Source: Chloroflexota bacterium
GTDB taxonomy: Bacteria > Chloroflexota > Anaerolineae > VGOG01
Reading direction: 5' to 3'
Assembly (NCBI GenBank): GCA_030611885.1
Contig: JAUWOY010000011.1
Coordinates: forward strand, 1-64,000
DNA length: 64,000 nt
Shown here: positions 10,037 to 19,545 of the stretch, piece by piece
Numbering within the stretch: position 1 is the first letter of the stretch
Layout of the letters: each line of letters opens with the position of its first letter
Notes under the pieces: generated by a model
What the model was told of the DNA's origin: nothing
Seen by the model: the letters and a program-made list of their open reading frames with translations, nothing else
Database searches by the model: none
Made by a program: the position numbers and the translations under genes

Positions 10037-11038
10037 ATGATCACTATCGGGCAGGTAGGTTTGGGATATTGGGGGCCCAATGTATTGCGCAACTTCGCCA
10101 CCCTGGCCGAGTGCCAGGTGAAAAAGTGCTGCGATATAGATGCCCAACAACTGGAGAACATGAAGCGGAGGTATCCCTTCATCGAGCTGACGCAGGACTA
10201 CAACGAATTGGTGAACGACCCCAAAATCGAGGCCCTCGTCGTTACCACCCCCGCGCCCACCCACTATCAACTGGCTAAGATGGCGCTCAAGGCTGGCAAA
10301 CACGTGTTCGTCGAGAAGCCGATCACCCTCGACGTCGGCGAGGCGGAGGAGTTGATTGATCTCGCGGAGAGACGGAGGCGAGTTTTGATGGTCGGGCACT
10401 TGCTCATCTACCATCCGGCCGTCTCCAGGCTGAAGGAATACGTTGACGGCGGTGATCTCGGCGAGATCCGATACATCTATTCCAGCCGCCTCAATTTGGG
10501 CAAGATCAGACACGACGAGAACGCCATGTGGAGCTTCGCCCCCCACGACCTGTCGGTGGCTTTATATTTACTTGGCGAGGAGCCGGAAGCGGTCAGCGCT
10601 CAGGGGATGGCCTATCTACGACCCGACGTCGAGGATGTGGTTTTTATGACGGTGCGATTCCCTCAGGGCAAAGTAGCGCACCTCCACGTCAGCTGGCTTG
10701 ATCCCCACAAGGTGCGCCGCATCACTGTGGTGGGCAGCAAGAAGATGGCCGTGTTCGATGATATGGAGAGCGCGGAGAAGCTGCGCATCTACGACAAGGG
10801 GGTTGACAATCTTGACTACAGCTCCTACGGCGAGTTCCTGACCCTACGCTTCGGCGACATCCACATCCCCAGGATTGGCATGAAGGAGCCCCTGCAACTG
10901 GAGTGTCAGCACTTCCTGGACTGCATCCAAAATCACCACCGCCCTTTGAGCGATGGTCTGGAGGGTTTGCAGGTTCTCAAGATCCTCGATGCCGCCCAAC
11001 GCTCATTAAGAAACGATGGGCAATTGGTGAAGATATGA
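10037..11038 (+). CDS. Gfo/Idh/MocA family oxidoreductase (WlbA/WbpB-like sugar 3-dehydrogenase)
   Basis: A 333-aa NAD(P)-dependent dehydrogenase. Rossmann motif GLGYWGPNVLRNF is at the N-terminus and the catalytic EKP signature (HVFVEKPITLDVGEA) near residue 100. The next two genes are a left-handed beta-helix acetyltransferase and a DegT aminotransferase, the same trio as WlbA/WlbB/WlbC, which converts UDP-GlcNAc uronate to a 2,3-diacetamido sugar. Oxidation at C3 of a UDP-sugar is therefore the likely reaction. ATG 10037 has GGAGGTGG upstream; the track start 9989 lacks it. Its stop overlaps the next ATG. Confidence 0.85.
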   Translation: MITIGQVGLGYWGPNVLRNFATLAECQVKKCCDIDAQQLENMKRRYPFIELTQDYNELVNDPKIEALVVTTPAPTHYQLAKMALKAGKHVFVEKPITLDVGEAEELIDLAERRRRVLMVGHLLIYHPAVSRLKEYVDGGDLGEIRYIYSSRLNLGKIRHDENAMWSFAPHDLSVALYLLGEEPEAVSAQGMAYLRPDVEDVVFMTVRFPQGKVAHLHVSWLDPHKVRRITVVGSKKMAVFDDMESAEKLRIYDKGVDNLDYSSYGEFLTLRFGDIHIPRIGMKEPLQLECQHFLDCIQNHHRPLSDGLEGLQVLKILDAAQRSLRNDGQLVKI

Positions 11039-11778
11039 GCGGTTACATTGATCCTTCAGCAAAGACAGGCGTCAATTGTCAACTGGGGAAAAACGTTGTC
11101 GTTCTGGAAGATGTCCAACTCGGCGATAACGTGGTCATCGGCCACAACGTGGTCATCCACCCTGGGACAGTGATCGGCGAGGGGACTATCATCGGCGACG
11201 GCGCGGTCATCGGCAAGCAGCCCAGGCCCGGCAAGACGAGCACGGTCAAGGTGACCGAACCTTTGCCTCCGCTGGAGATCGGGGCGGGTTGCAATATCGG
11301 CGCAGGTGTGATATTATATGCAGGCTCGAAAATCGGAGCCAATACCATGATCGCCGACCAGGCCTTCGTCCGAGAGAGATGCGAGGTCGGCGATTTCGTG
11401 GTCGTCGGGCGCGGAGTGACGGTGGAGAACCAGACGACCATCGGACATTACACCAAAATTCAGACAGGCGCTTACATCACCGCCTACACGACTATCGAAG
11501 ACCACGTTTTCATCGCCCCCTGCGTGGTGACCACTAACGACAACTTCATGGGGCGCACTGAGGAGCGTTTCAAATATCGCCAGGGGCCGACTATCAGGCG
11601 TGGAGCGCGAGTGGGGGCAAACTCGATTCTGCTTCCCGGTATCGTCGTCGGACGAGAGGCCTACGTGGCTGCGGGCTCGGTAGTCACCAAAGACGTGCCC
11701 GATTGTAAACTGGTGATGGGCGTGCCGGCCAGAGCGGTGCGGGATGTGCCGGAAAGGGAATTTGCGGAGAATCAGTGA
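11035..11778 (+). CDS. Left-handed beta-helix acetyltransferase (WlbB/WbpD-like)
   Basis: A 247-aa hexapeptide-repeat protein with many [LIV]GxxxxI turns ([20 protein letters not shown]) and the C-terminal [20 protein letters not shown] block of sugar O/N-acetyltransferases. In the WlbABC pathway the homologue acetylates the 3-amino group. ATG 11035 overlaps the upstream stop (ATGA), much better than the in-frame start at 10903 that would lie inside the oxidoreductase gene. It is 247 residues, longer than the minimal WlbB enzymes, with an extra N-terminal coil set. Confidence 0.85.
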   Translation: MSGYIDPSAKTGVNCQLGKNVVVLEDVQLGDNVVIGHNVVIHPGTVIGEGTIIGDGAVIGKQPRPGKTSTVKVTEPLPPLEIGAGCNIGAGVILYAGSKIGANTMIADQAFVRERCEVGDFVVVGRGVTVENQTTIGHYTKIQTGAYITAYTTIEDHVFIAPCVVTTNDNFMGRTEERFKYRQGPTIRRGARVGANSILLPGIVVGREAYVAAGSVVTKDVPDCKLVMGVPARAVRDVPEREFAENQ

Positions 11779-11779
11779 A

Positions 11780-12877
11780 ATGATCCCCATATTGGATTTA
11801 AAAGCCCAGTACCAATCAATCAAGGATGAGATTAACGAGGCCGTCCAAGGGGTTTTGGAAAGCGGCCGTTTCATTCTTGGCCCAAATGTCGAAGCGCTGG
11901 AGAAGGAGGTGGCCGAGTATTGCCAATGTCGCCACGGGGTGGGCGTGGCCTCGGGGACGGATGCCTTATGCTTGAGCCTGCACGCCCTGGGAATCGGCCC
12001 CGGCGACGAGGTCATCACCACGCCCTTCAGTTTTGTGGCCACGGCCAGCACCATCTCGCGTGCCGGCGCGACTCCTGTGTTTGTGGACATAGATCCGCGC
12101 ACTTTTAACCTGGATCCTGATGAGGTGGAGATAGCTATCACCAGCAAGACCAAAGCCATCATGCCTGTTCATCTTTTTGGTCAGCCGGCGGAGATGGGAC
12201 CGATCATGGAGATCGCGAACCAGCGTGGCCTTAAAGTCATCGAGGATGCGGCGCAGGCTATCGGGGCTGAGGAGAACGGACGGCGGGTCGGCTCCTTTGG
12301 TGACGTGGGCTGCTTTAGCTTTTATCCCACCAAGAATCTGGGAGCCTACGGTGACGGCGGGATGGTGACAACGAACGATCCGGCCCTGGCCGAAAAGATA
12401 GATGTGTTGCGCCGCCAGGGAAGCAAACGCAAGTATCACAACGAAGTGCTGGGCTTCAACAGCCGTTTGGATGAGATCCAGGCGGCCTTGTTGCGGGTGA
12501 AATTCAAGTATCTGGAGGAATGGGTTGCCGAGCGTCAGCGGGTGGCCCGTCTCTACTCTGCTCTGTTGTCGCAGGCGGGGGTAGAAACGCCCTACGAGCG
12601 GCCGGGCGTGCGGCACGTCTATCACCAGTATACCATCTGCGTGGCGTGCCGTGACGAGTTGCGGATCTATCTTCAAGAGCAGGGCATCGGCGCCATGATT
12701 TACTACCCTGTTCCGCTTCATCGTCTGAAGCTGTACGCCGATTTGGACTACCCGGCTGGCAGCCTGGAGTTCAGCGAGCAGGCGGCGCGTGAGGTGCTCT
12801 CACTGCCTATGTATCCGGAGTTGACGGATGACCAGATCCAGACCGTGGTAGACGCTATAAAAAGCTTTTGCGGCTGA
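11780..12877 (+). CDS. DegT/DnrJ/EryC1 aminotransferase (WlbC/WbpE-like)
   Basis: A 365-aa PLP-dependent sugar aminotransferase. The family landmarks are [40 protein letters not shown], the ED-A-A motif [10 protein letters not shown] and the PLP lysine in [15 protein letters not shown]. It should transaminate the 3-keto sugar made by the neighbouring dehydrogenase, with glutamate as donor. I start at ATG 11780 ([13 protein letters not shown]), one base after the upstream stop; the longer ORF would extend into that gene. Third member of the trio. Confidence 0.9.
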   Translation: MIPILDLKAQYQSIKDEINEAVQGVLESGRFILGPNVEALEKEVAEYCQCRHGVGVASGTDALCLSLHALGIGPGDEVITTPFSFVATASTISRAGATPVFVDIDPRTFNLDPDEVEIAITSKTKAIMPVHLFGQPAEMGPIMEIANQRGLKVIEDAAQAIGAEENGRRVGSFGDVGCFSFYPTKNLGAYGDGGMVTTNDPALAEKIDVLRRQGSKRKYHNEVLGFNSRLDEIQAALLRVKFKYLEEWVAERQRVARLYSALLSQAGVETPYERPGVRHVYHQYTICVACRDELRIYLQEQGIGAMIYYPVPLHRLKLYADLDYPAGSLEFSEQAAREVLSLPMYPELTDDQIQTVVDAIKSFCG

Positions 12878-12901
12878 GCTTGACTTCCCAGGGAGATTAA
12901 G

Positions 12902-13855
12902 GTGTACAAGGGCAAGACCGTAGCAGTTGTGGTCCCTGCTTACAATGAAGAACAACTTATAAGCCAGGTCATCGAGACCATGCCGGACTATGTAGACCGG
13001 ATCATAGTCGTTGACGACGCCAGCCAGGATGGGACGGCGGACACGGTACGCCATTATTTGCCCCACATGAATGAACGGCTGCTGCTCATCCAGCACGAGG
13101 CCAACCAGGGCGTGGGCGGAGCCATCGCCACCGGCTACAAGTGGTGCCGCGACCACGATATAGACGTGGCGGTGGTGATGGCCGGCGACGCGCAGATGGA
13201 CCCCGCCGACCTGCCCGCCCTGCTCGATCCGGTGGTGTCCGGCGGAGTGGACTACGCCAAAGGCAATCGTCTGTTTACAGGAGATGCGTGGCATCAGATC
13301 CCCAAGATCCGCTACCTGGGCAATTCGGCGATGTCACTGCTGACCAAGATTGCATCAGGCTATTGGAACGTGGCCGACTCACAGTCGGGCTACACGGCGA
13401 TCAACCTGAAGGCCCTCGAGACGATTGACTGGGACCAGATGTACAAACGGTACGGCCAGCCCAACGACCTGCTGGTACGGCTCAACATTCACGGTTTTCG
13501 GGTGCGCGATGTGCCGGTGAGGCCGGTGTACAACGTTGGGGAGAACAGTGGCGTCAGGCCGCTGCGGATGATTCCCAAGTTATCGTGGCTGCTGTTCAAG
13601 CTATTCTTTCACCGGATGGTGCAAAAGTACGTCATCCGGGATTTTCACCCGCTGATCTTTTTCTATCTGTTAGCCTTTGTTCTATTGATGGCATGTATTC
13701 CTCTGACAGGTCGAATCCTTTATATGATTATTGTCCAAGGGAAAGACATCCCTCCGATCAACGCTTTGACTTTAGTGTTCAGCGCGATATCGGGGATGCA
13801 GGCTTTGCTTTTTGCCATGTGGTTTGATATGGAATACAACAGTAACCTGAGATGA
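12902..13855 (+). CDS. Family 2 glycosyltransferase, DPM-like with C-terminal TM segments
   Basis: A 317-aa GT2 enzyme. The N-terminal GT-A fold shows VVVPAYNEEQLISQVI, VVDDASQDGT and MAGDAQMDPADL, the DxD-like and polyprenyl-phosphate glycosyltransferase signatures. Two hydrophobic segments follow at about residues 245-310. It probably transfers a sugar to undecaprenyl phosphate or to the growing glycan. GTG start at 12902 preceded by GGGAGA. Its 3' end overlaps the next ATG by four bases. Confidence 0.9.
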   Translation: MYKGKTVAVVVPAYNEEQLISQVIETMPDYVDRIIVVDDASQDGTADTVRHYLPHMNERLLLIQHEANQGVGGAIATGYKWCRDHDIDVAVVMAGDAQMDPADLPALLDPVVSGGVDYAKGNRLFTGDAWHQIPKIRYLGNSAMSLLTKIASGYWNVADSQSGYTAINLKALETIDWDQMYKRYGQPNDLLVRLNIHGFRVRDVPVRPVYNVGENSGVRPLRMIPKLSWLLFKLFFHRMVQKYVIRDFHPLIFFYLLAFVLLMACIPLTGRILYMIIVQGKDIPPINALTLVFSAISGMQALLFAMWFDMEYNSNLR

Positions 13856-14628
13856 GCCGGGATTTTACGCTGGGAATGTACCGACAGTTGTGTGAAGCGA
13901 TTGTCGCTGCTGGGTATCAGGTTTGGCCTATTATGCGTTACATGGCAGCTCGCGACATGCCAGACCTGGTGGTATTATTGCGTCATGACATTGACCGCTG
14001 TCCCGGCAACGCCCTATGGATGGCCCGACTGGAGCATGAACTGGGTTTACGAACCACTTACTATGTCCGTATGACTCCCTCGGTCTTCCGTCCAAAGGTA
14101 CTGAAAGAGGTTGCCGCTATGGGGCACGAGATTGGCTACCATTATGAGACTCTGGCCAAGGCCCGAGGCAATGTGCAACAGGCTATCACCTTGTTCGAAC
14201 AAGAGTTAGCGCGACTGAGGGAAATATATGATATCCAGACTATCAGTATGCATGGATCACCACTCTCTCCCTACGACAACCGGGACCTGTGGCGACAATA
14301 CGATTTCCGTCAGTTTGGTCTGTTAGGGGAAGCTTATCTCTCACTGGATTACAAACGACTGGTATACTTGACGGATACCGGACGCTCATGGGCGAAAAAC
14401 CACTACAACCTACGGGATAAGGTAGCCCAGGAGTGTCCCATACCAGATCTAAAAACCACAGACGACCTCATATCTGCCATTCACAATCACCGTTTTACTC
14501 ACGTTTGCATCTCCACGCATCCAGAGCGATGGGCGCAGAGCATTGGGGAATGGATCATCAGTGTTGCTGTAGACTTGGCAGTGAATCTGGCCAAGATGGC
14601 TATCCAGTATAGCAGGGGCAGGAGATAA
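13852..14628 (+). CDS. Polysaccharide deacetylase-like protein
   Basis: A 258-aa protein with a NodB-type start: LLRHDIDRCPGNALWMARLEHELG gives the first Asp pair, and GHEIGYHYETL gives the H-x3-H-like metal site, with MHGSP later. This suggests a metal-dependent carbohydrate esterase acting on N-acetyl groups of the glycan or its precursor. No signal peptide is seen, so it probably acts in the cytoplasm on intermediates, unlike most secreted NodB enzymes. ATGA overlap with the GT2 gene; the next gene starts two bases after its stop. Confidence 0.75.
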   Translation: MSRDFTLGMYRQLCEAIVAAGYQVWPIMRYMAARDMPDLVVLLRHDIDRCPGNALWMARLEHELGLRTTYYVRMTPSVFRPKVLKEVAAMGHEIGYHYETLAKARGNVQQAITLFEQELARLREIYDIQTISMHGSPLSPYDNRDLWRQYDFRQFGLLGEAYLSLDYKRLVYLTDTGRSWAKNHYNLRDKVAQECPIPDLKTTDDLISAIHNHRFTHVCISTHPERWAQSIGEWIISVAVDLAVNLAKMAIQYSRGRR

Positions 14629-14630
14629 CG

Positions 14631-15693
14631 ATGATCGCTGGGCTGCTCCAAGAAGGAGAGGAACCGGCTTATGAAGCCTTCATCAGGCAGGCAGATGATT
14701 CGAAGATCTACCACACATTGGAGTGGAAGAGAATCATAGAGGATACCTATGGGTATATATAGGCCGTATTACGTCGTAGTTAAGGAAGGATCATCAATAA
14801 GAGGGGCTCTGCCGCTGTTCGAAGTCAGGAGTTTGATCCTTGGCAATAGGTTGGTTTCGATTCCATTCAGCCATTGGGTGAACATCCTTTGCGATGGGGA
14901 TCTGGCGATCTTGCAAAAGCTGCTCAGTTTTGCCCGCGACTTGGCCAGAAAGAGGCGATGCCGCTATCTTGAGATCAAGCACGGCCAGCCGCTGTCAGAG
15001 GCACACGGGCTTGAGCGAAGCGAGCACTTCTTCAATTCCGTGTTGGATTTGTCTCGAAGTATCGAAGATATCTGGAGTGGCTTTGAAAGCGGAAGCGTTA
15101 GATGGGGGATAAACCGGGCCAAGAAGAGCGACCTGCAGGTTGAAAAGGGAAGCACTTTGGAAGATTATCGAAGGTTCTATCGGCTGGAGCTTGAGACCAG
15201 GAAATCGCAAGGTGTTCCTCCATATCCTTTTCGTTTCTTCAGGAACTTACGAGACCATCTTGGTAATGGTCGTAAGCTAAGATTGTATTTAGCATACCTG
15301 GACGATGTATGCGTTGCTGGCATCATTGTGCTTTGCCACAGCAAGCGGGCCATCTATGGATATAGTGCTTCTCTCAAGAAGAGAGAATATCTGAGAACAC
15401 AGCCCAATAATCTGCTGTTGTGGACAGCGATAAAGGAGCTTCATGACGACGGTTATCAGGAGTTCGATTTAGGAATCACACCCCCAAGCAATAAGGGACT
15501 GTTGAGTTTCAAAACTCGTTGGGGGACAGAGAACTATAAGATTCCCTATTATTATTTTCTGAACAGGGCTGAAGAGGTACCCGTCGTAGATAGAACCAGC
15601 AAGGGAATGCGCGTAGCAAATGATATTTTGAGGAAGCTCCCTATTTCCATTTTGGAGCGGGTTGGCCCGTTTCTCTTGAAGCAAGTAGGTTGA
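14631..15693 (+). pseudogene. FemAB/GNAT-like peptidyl or aminoacyl transferase, frameshifted
   Basis: An ATG at 14631 with GGAG upstream opens a frame of 43 codons (YEAFIRQADDSKIYHTLEWK) that stops at TAG 14760. The track ORF from 14749 continues the protein (YRPYYVVVKEG ... LRTQPNNLLLWTAIKEL ... FDLGITPPSNKGLLSFKTRWG), a FemAB-like acyltransferase pattern. The break lies in a TATATATA run at 14754-14761; adding one TA restores a single 354-codon frame reading YGYIYRPYYV, as expected for the family. Such proteins ligate amino acids or acyl groups to sugars or peptides of the envelope. It may be an inactive allele, a phase-variable gene or a sequencing error. Confidence 0.8.
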
Positions 15694-15697
15694 GGTG

Positions 15698-15730
15698 ATG
15701 AGGATTTTGATTGACGTTAGCTCCGGTTAG
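15698..15730 (+). pseudogene. Possible remnant start of a DUF354-like gene
   Basis: A GAGGTG SD and ATG at 15698 encode MRILIDVSSG before a stop. This resembles the start of the intact DUF354 gene 90 bases on (MHILIDINHPG). It may be the residue of a lost paralogue. The rest of 15731-15819 has no coding signal. Short, so weak. Confidence 0.3.
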
Positions 15731-15819
15731 TGGATGGGATGTTACCGAAGCAGTTTAGGGCTAAAGAACTGGCCCACTCTTAGTCCGGTGGTGTTTGTAG
15801 TAGCCCGGAAAGTTACCTG

Positions 15820-16860
15820 ATGCATATCTTGATTGACATCAACCATCCTGGACAGGTCCATCTGTTCAAGCATGCGGCCTGGCAGTGGGAAGCACACGGG
15901 CACCAAGTCCTGATGGTTGCTCGCGGCAAGGACGTGACAATGGCCTTGCTCCAGGCGTATGAACTTCGCTACGTGACAGGCACCACCCGCCAGCCAGGTC
16001 TGGTCAATCTGGCCCTAGAACTGCTGCGCAAAACGGCGCTAGTGGTGAAAATTTCACGCCGATTCAAGCCTGACGTGTTTCTCAGTGTCGGATCACCTGC
16101 GGCAGCCTGGGCATCAACACTGATGCGAGTACCACACATTGTGTTTGAGGATACAGAACACTCAGTTGAGCAATACATCCTCTACGCGCCATTTACTGAT
16201 GTAATTTGCACACCATCCTGCTTCACCAAAGACCTGGGCCGTAAGCAGCGCCGCTACAATGGATATCATGAGTTGGCTTATTTACATCCAAATTGGTTTA
16301 CGCCGAAACCCAAAGTATTGCATGAAATTGGTCTGACAGAGAAGGACGCTTATTTCATTGTCCGCTTCGTGTCTTGGGGAGCCACGCATGACGTTGGTTG
16401 TCACGGATTCAGCGACTCGGGCAAAAGACGTTTGATCACTGAATTGGAAAAACTCGGCCGTGTAATCATAACTTCAGAGACCCCGTTGCCGCCTGACTTC
16501 CAGCCATACCAGATGAGTATTTCGCCCACCAAGATCCATGATCTGCTGGCCTACAGTTCGCTGTATATCGGTGAGGGTGCTACAATGGCTTCGGAGGCAG
16601 CTTTGCTGGGAATACCGTCTATCTACGTCAACCCACTCACTGCTGGAAGTCTTGAAGAGGAAGAGCGGTATGGTCTCTTGTATAGAATCCCAGATGAGAA
16701 TGAGGCCATAAAGCGCGCCATTGCATTGATGAATACCGCCGGTGTTCGGGCCGACTGGCAGCGCAAACGGCAACGACTATTGCAAGACAAAATTGACGTG
16801 ACTGCCTGGATGGTAGATTTTGTGGAGGGATATGTACTACGGACAAGGAGACTTGCATGA
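15820..16860 (+). CDS. DUF354 family protein (GT-B / epimerase-like fold)
   Basis: A 346-aa protein starting HILIDINHPGQVHLFKHAAW, the hallmark of DUF354, a family with a glycosyltransferase GT-B/UDP-GlcNAc 2-epimerase-like fold. Other landmarks are FLSVGSPAAAWAS, ISPTKIHDLLAYSSLYIGEGATMASEAALLGIPSIYV. Its location among sugar genes supports a role in glycan assembly or sugar modification; the exact reaction is not known for the family. It ends in an ATGA overlap with a short radical-SAM-like fragment. Confidence 0.8.
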   Translation: MHILIDINHPGQVHLFKHAAWQWEAHGHQVLMVARGKDVTMALLQAYELRYVTGTTRQPGLVNLALELLRKTALVVKISRRFKPDVFLSVGSPAAAWASTLMRVPHIVFEDTEHSVEQYILYAPFTDVICTPSCFTKDLGRKQRRYNGYHELAYLHPNWFTPKPKVLHEIGLTEKDAYFIVRFVSWGATHDVGCHGFSDSGKRRLITELEKLGRVIITSETPLPPDFQPYQMSISPTKIHDLLAYSSLYIGEGATMASEAALLGIPSIYVNPLTAGSLEEEERYGLLYRIPDENEAIKRAIALMNTAGVRADWQRKRQRLLQDKIDVTAWMVDFVEGYVLRTRRLA

Positions 16861-16949
16861 TTGAGGTGCACCCCAAAAGTTGTACCGATCTGACCTGTGT
16901 TTATTGTGATACTCTCGACCAACTCAGGCATCAGCACTATTCGGGATGA
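16857..16949 (+). pseudogene. Truncated radical-SAM-like N-terminus
   Basis: Starting in an ATGA overlap with the DUF354 stop, 30 codons read MIEVHPKSCTDLTCVYCDTL and then stop shortly after. The CxxxxCxxC spacing and the HP-x-C-x-L-x-C-x-YC pattern resemble the iron-sulphur loop of radical SAM proteins. It looks like the 5' end of an operon gene whose remainder was lost when the flippase gene took its place. Could be chance; the coupling to the upstream stop argues against that. Confidence 0.45.
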
Positions 16950-16965
16950 TCAGGTGAGCTAAACC

Positions 16966-18549
16966 TTGCCAGAGAAGAATATCCAGACTGACCCAACTGA
17001 ACCGGCACCAGTAGAGCAACCGTCACGCGCTACTCTGTTAGCTGTATCCGCAGTGCGGGGGAGTATGTGGATAACTGTATCCATGTTGGTCACCCAGGTT
17101 ATGGTGCTTGCGAGTAGTATCATCATGGCTCGGATTCTCACCCCCGCAGATTTTGGACTGGTTGAGATATCCATCTCGCTGGCTGTGCTGATCAATCTGG
17201 TGGGTGAATACGGGTTAAGTGCTGAAATCATCCAGCGCAAGACCTTGACAATAGAGTATCTATCTACGGCGTTTTGGGCCAACATAGCGGTCGGGGTCAT
17301 AGTCTCGATACTTGGCATCGCGCTTGCGCCAATGGCGGGCGTCTATTTCGACTCCCCAAGCGCTGGGCCTGTCCTGAGTCTAACCGCGCTCAATTTCTTT
17401 ATTAATGCCTTTGGTGTCGTGCAACGCTCACAACTGATCAGAGAGATGGTCTTTGGCAAAATCGCCCGGATTGAAATGGCCGCTATGGTCGGCTTTGCCG
17501 TTGTGAGCACGGTACTTGCGTTGGTCGGATGGGGTGTATATAGCTATGTGCTGGGTTGGCTGGGGCGTACTTTGCTGATGGCAATTGCCTTGTTCCTGAG
17601 TGCAGCCTGGAGGCCTGCTTGGACCTTTCGGTGGGCATTGTTCAAGGAGATGTTCCGATTTGGTTCCAATGTGATGGTGGGCAAGACGCTTCAGTATTTC
17701 GGTGGAAACGTGGACCGTTTTATTCTTTGGAAGGGGTTAGGCAGTGTTGGACTAGGGTACTATGGACTTGCTCGGCGGGCTCCCGCTACACTTGCTAGCT
17801 TGTTGAATTCAATCTTGATCAAAGTGGCTTATCCTGTGCTCGCGAATGTTCAAGAGGATCGCTCAAAGCTCAAAAGCGCCTATCTGCGCATAGTCCAACT
17901 TTCATCCTGGCTGGTCTTTCCTGCCTTGTTCTTGATGAGCGTTCTGGCTGGCCCCTTCGTCCGCGTGATTTTTGGCCCGCAGTGGGAAGCTGCGGTTTTC
18001 CCACTGCGCTTGCTAGCTTTTCTTCCTTGCTCTGTAGTGATCTTTGTGCCGTGCGATTCAGCCTTTCAGGCGGTGGGACAGCCTGACTTGGTATGGAAAA
18101 ATCAGGCAATTCGGACCGCAATGTATGTAGTGTCTATTCTCATCGGACTCTGGGGGGGGATCGACGGCGTAGCGATAGCCATTCTTGTGTACGCGCTCGT
18201 TTCATCTCTGGTCACCCAGTTCCTGGTTCGCAAAGCGATTGACGTGTCGTTGGGGGATGTTACGAGATCTGTATTTGCAGCCTTTCGCAACAGCGTACTG
18301 GCTGCGGTGATTAGTGGCGCTGCGCTCATTGGATTGGAAGGACTCGGGATGTCTGACTTGCCGATCCTCATGATTAGCGGATGCGCTGGTGGGGCAACTT
18401 ACCTGGTAGCGTTCCGCTTATTGAACTTGAAAGAATTGCAGGAAATGTTCGACCTGGTTTTGCGAGGGGCCAGTTTGCCTCGCCTGGAGAAGTATATCAG
18501 GTTTGTGTACCGTATTGTAGGAATAGGGTGGAGAGTACAAGGTGTTTGA
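16966..18549 (+). CDS. Wzx-type lipopolysaccharide/oligosaccharide flippase (MOP family)
   Basis: A 527-aa protein with 12-14 hydrophobic segments and the MOP/polysaccharide-exporter start (VRGSMWITVSMLVTQVMVLASSIIMARILTPADFGLVEI). Such flippases move undecaprenyl-linked oligosaccharides across the membrane. Start TTG 16966 has AGGTGAG seven bases upstream. The first 20 residues are hydrophilic and could be shorter in reality, but no better start is seen. A second MOP flippase lies at 34075, implying two lipid-linked products or two locus histories. Confidence 0.9.
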   Translation: MPEKNIQTDPTEPAPVEQPSRATLLAVSAVRGSMWITVSMLVTQVMVLASSIIMARILTPADFGLVEISISLAVLINLVGEYGLSAEIIQRKTLTIEYLSTAFWANIAVGVIVSILGIALAPMAGVYFDSPSAGPVLSLTALNFFINAFGVVQRSQLIREMVFGKIARIEMAAMVGFAVVSTVLALVGWGVYSYVLGWLGRTLLMAIALFLSAAWRPAWTFRWALFKEMFRFGSNVMVGKTLQYFGGNVDRFILWKGLGSVGLGYYGLARRAPATLASLLNSILIKVAYPVLANVQEDRSKLKSAYLRIVQLSSWLVFPALFLMSVLAGPFVRVIFGPQWEAAVFPLRLLAFLPCSVVIFVPCDSAFQAVGQPDLVWKNQAIRTAMYVVSILIGLWGGIDGVAIAILVYALVSSLVTQFLVRKAIDVSLGDVTRSVFAAFRNSVLAAVISGAALIGLEGLGMSDLPILMISGCAGGATYLVAFRLLNLKELQEMFDLVLRGASLPRLEKYIRFVYRIVGIGWRVQGV

Positions 18550-18637
18550 CAGCCTCTTGCAAATGCATGGTGTTGGCTAAATCATTGATAGTGTAATCGC
18601 TCCTATCTACCAGCGAGGAATCTACCCCAGTTATGGC

Positions 18638-18741
18638 AGACTTTTTGAGTGAATCTCTGCAAATGACTGGGGCAAACCGCACCGTTACGCCGGATTTTGG
18701 CGAATTCCTGCAAGTAATCAGGGCAAAGTGCGTCATTGGAA
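18638..18741. repeat. Imperfect tandem repeat, two units of about 51 bp
   Basis: Within the 329-base gap 18550-18878, two units align: GACTTTTTGAGTGAATCTCT...GGGGCAAAC and GATTTTGGCGAATTCCT...AGGGCAAAG, each containing CTGCAA. On the minus strand they read TTTGCCC...TTGCAG...ATTC. A third partial start, GACTTTTTC, follows at 18742. No supported gene covers this stretch; the minus-strand ORFs here are by-products of the repeats. Confidence 0.55.
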
Positions 18742-18878
18742 GACTTTTTCTCTAGAACATCAGTGCTGGTAAATGAGAGCAACTGCACCCAAATCATTAT
18801 CGGCAGAGATAAACAATCGGCAATCGTGACTACGGATCAATCTGATTGCTTCAATGGATAGATGGGGTATGTGGAAAG

Positions 18879-19523
18879 ATGCGCATTGTCATCGTAGGGG
18901 CTCGCCCTGATGGGCATGGCAAAGTCGTGCTTGAAATTCTGCGGGCGATGGGTGATTTTGAGGTTGTAGGGTTTGTTGACGACGACCTCGCCAAGAAAGA
19001 CCTGAGGGTACGGGGATTGCCTGTGATCGGATCCACGCGTGACTTTGGTCGGTTGTGCCGAGATCACGGCGTGCAAGGCGGAATTGTTGCCATAACCGAC
19101 AATCCTCAGCGTCGTCGCCTGGGCAAGATGATGATGGATGTGGGTCTCGATTTGGTCAGTGCCATTCACCCCACTGTTCACCTCGACTCTGATGTTTCAC
19201 TCGGTAGGGGGATTGTCTTGTGCCAGGGCGTCATCATCGTAGCTGGAACTCGAATCGGCGATTGCGTCAACATCCATACTGGCGCGACGATAGATCATGA
19301 TAACGTCATCGAGGATGGCGCCAATTTAGGCCCTGGCGTGCACACTGCTGGACGAGTACACATAGGTCGAGATGCTTTCATTGGCACAGGGGCCGTGTTT
19401 ATCCCCGATGTCAGCGTTGGTGAGGGAGCAGTCGTTGGCGCAGGCGCGGCAGTCATTCGGAACGTTAGTCCGTTTGACAAAGTGGTTGGCGTTCCAGCGC
19501 GTTCGATTGTAGATCGTAAATGA
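18879..19523 (+). CDS. NeuD/PglD-like sugar O/N-acyltransferase
   Basis: A 214-aa protein with an N-terminal nucleotide-sugar binding subdomain (MRIVIVGARPDGHGKVVLEIL ... VVGFVDDD) and a C-terminal left-handed beta-helix (hexapeptide repeats, VNIHTGATIDHDNVIEDGANLGPGVH with the catalytic His). This is the NeuD/PglD architecture, which acetylates amino or hydroxyl groups on nucleotide sugars. ATG 18879 is preceded by GGAAAG; the track start at 18846 adds an unrelated leader. It is the first gene of the next block after the repeat gap. Confidence 0.85.
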   Translation: MRIVIVGARPDGHGKVVLEILRAMGDFEVVGFVDDDLAKKDLRVRGLPVIGSTRDFGRLCRDHGVQGGIVAITDNPQRRRLGKMMMDVGLDLVSAIHPTVHLDSDVSLGRGIVLCQGVIIVAGTRIGDCVNIHTGATIDHDNVIEDGANLGPGVHTAGRVHIGRDAFIGTGAVFIPDVSVGEGAVVGAGAAVIRNVSPFDKVVGVPARSIVDRK

Positions 19524-19545
19524 ATCTTTACGAGGTGGCAAGAAA

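Noticed and set aside
18497-18736. Minus-strand ORF of 79 aa in the repeat gap
   Set aside because: Its apparent internal repetition comes from the DNA repeat at 18638-18741; it overlaps the flippase end and has no SD.
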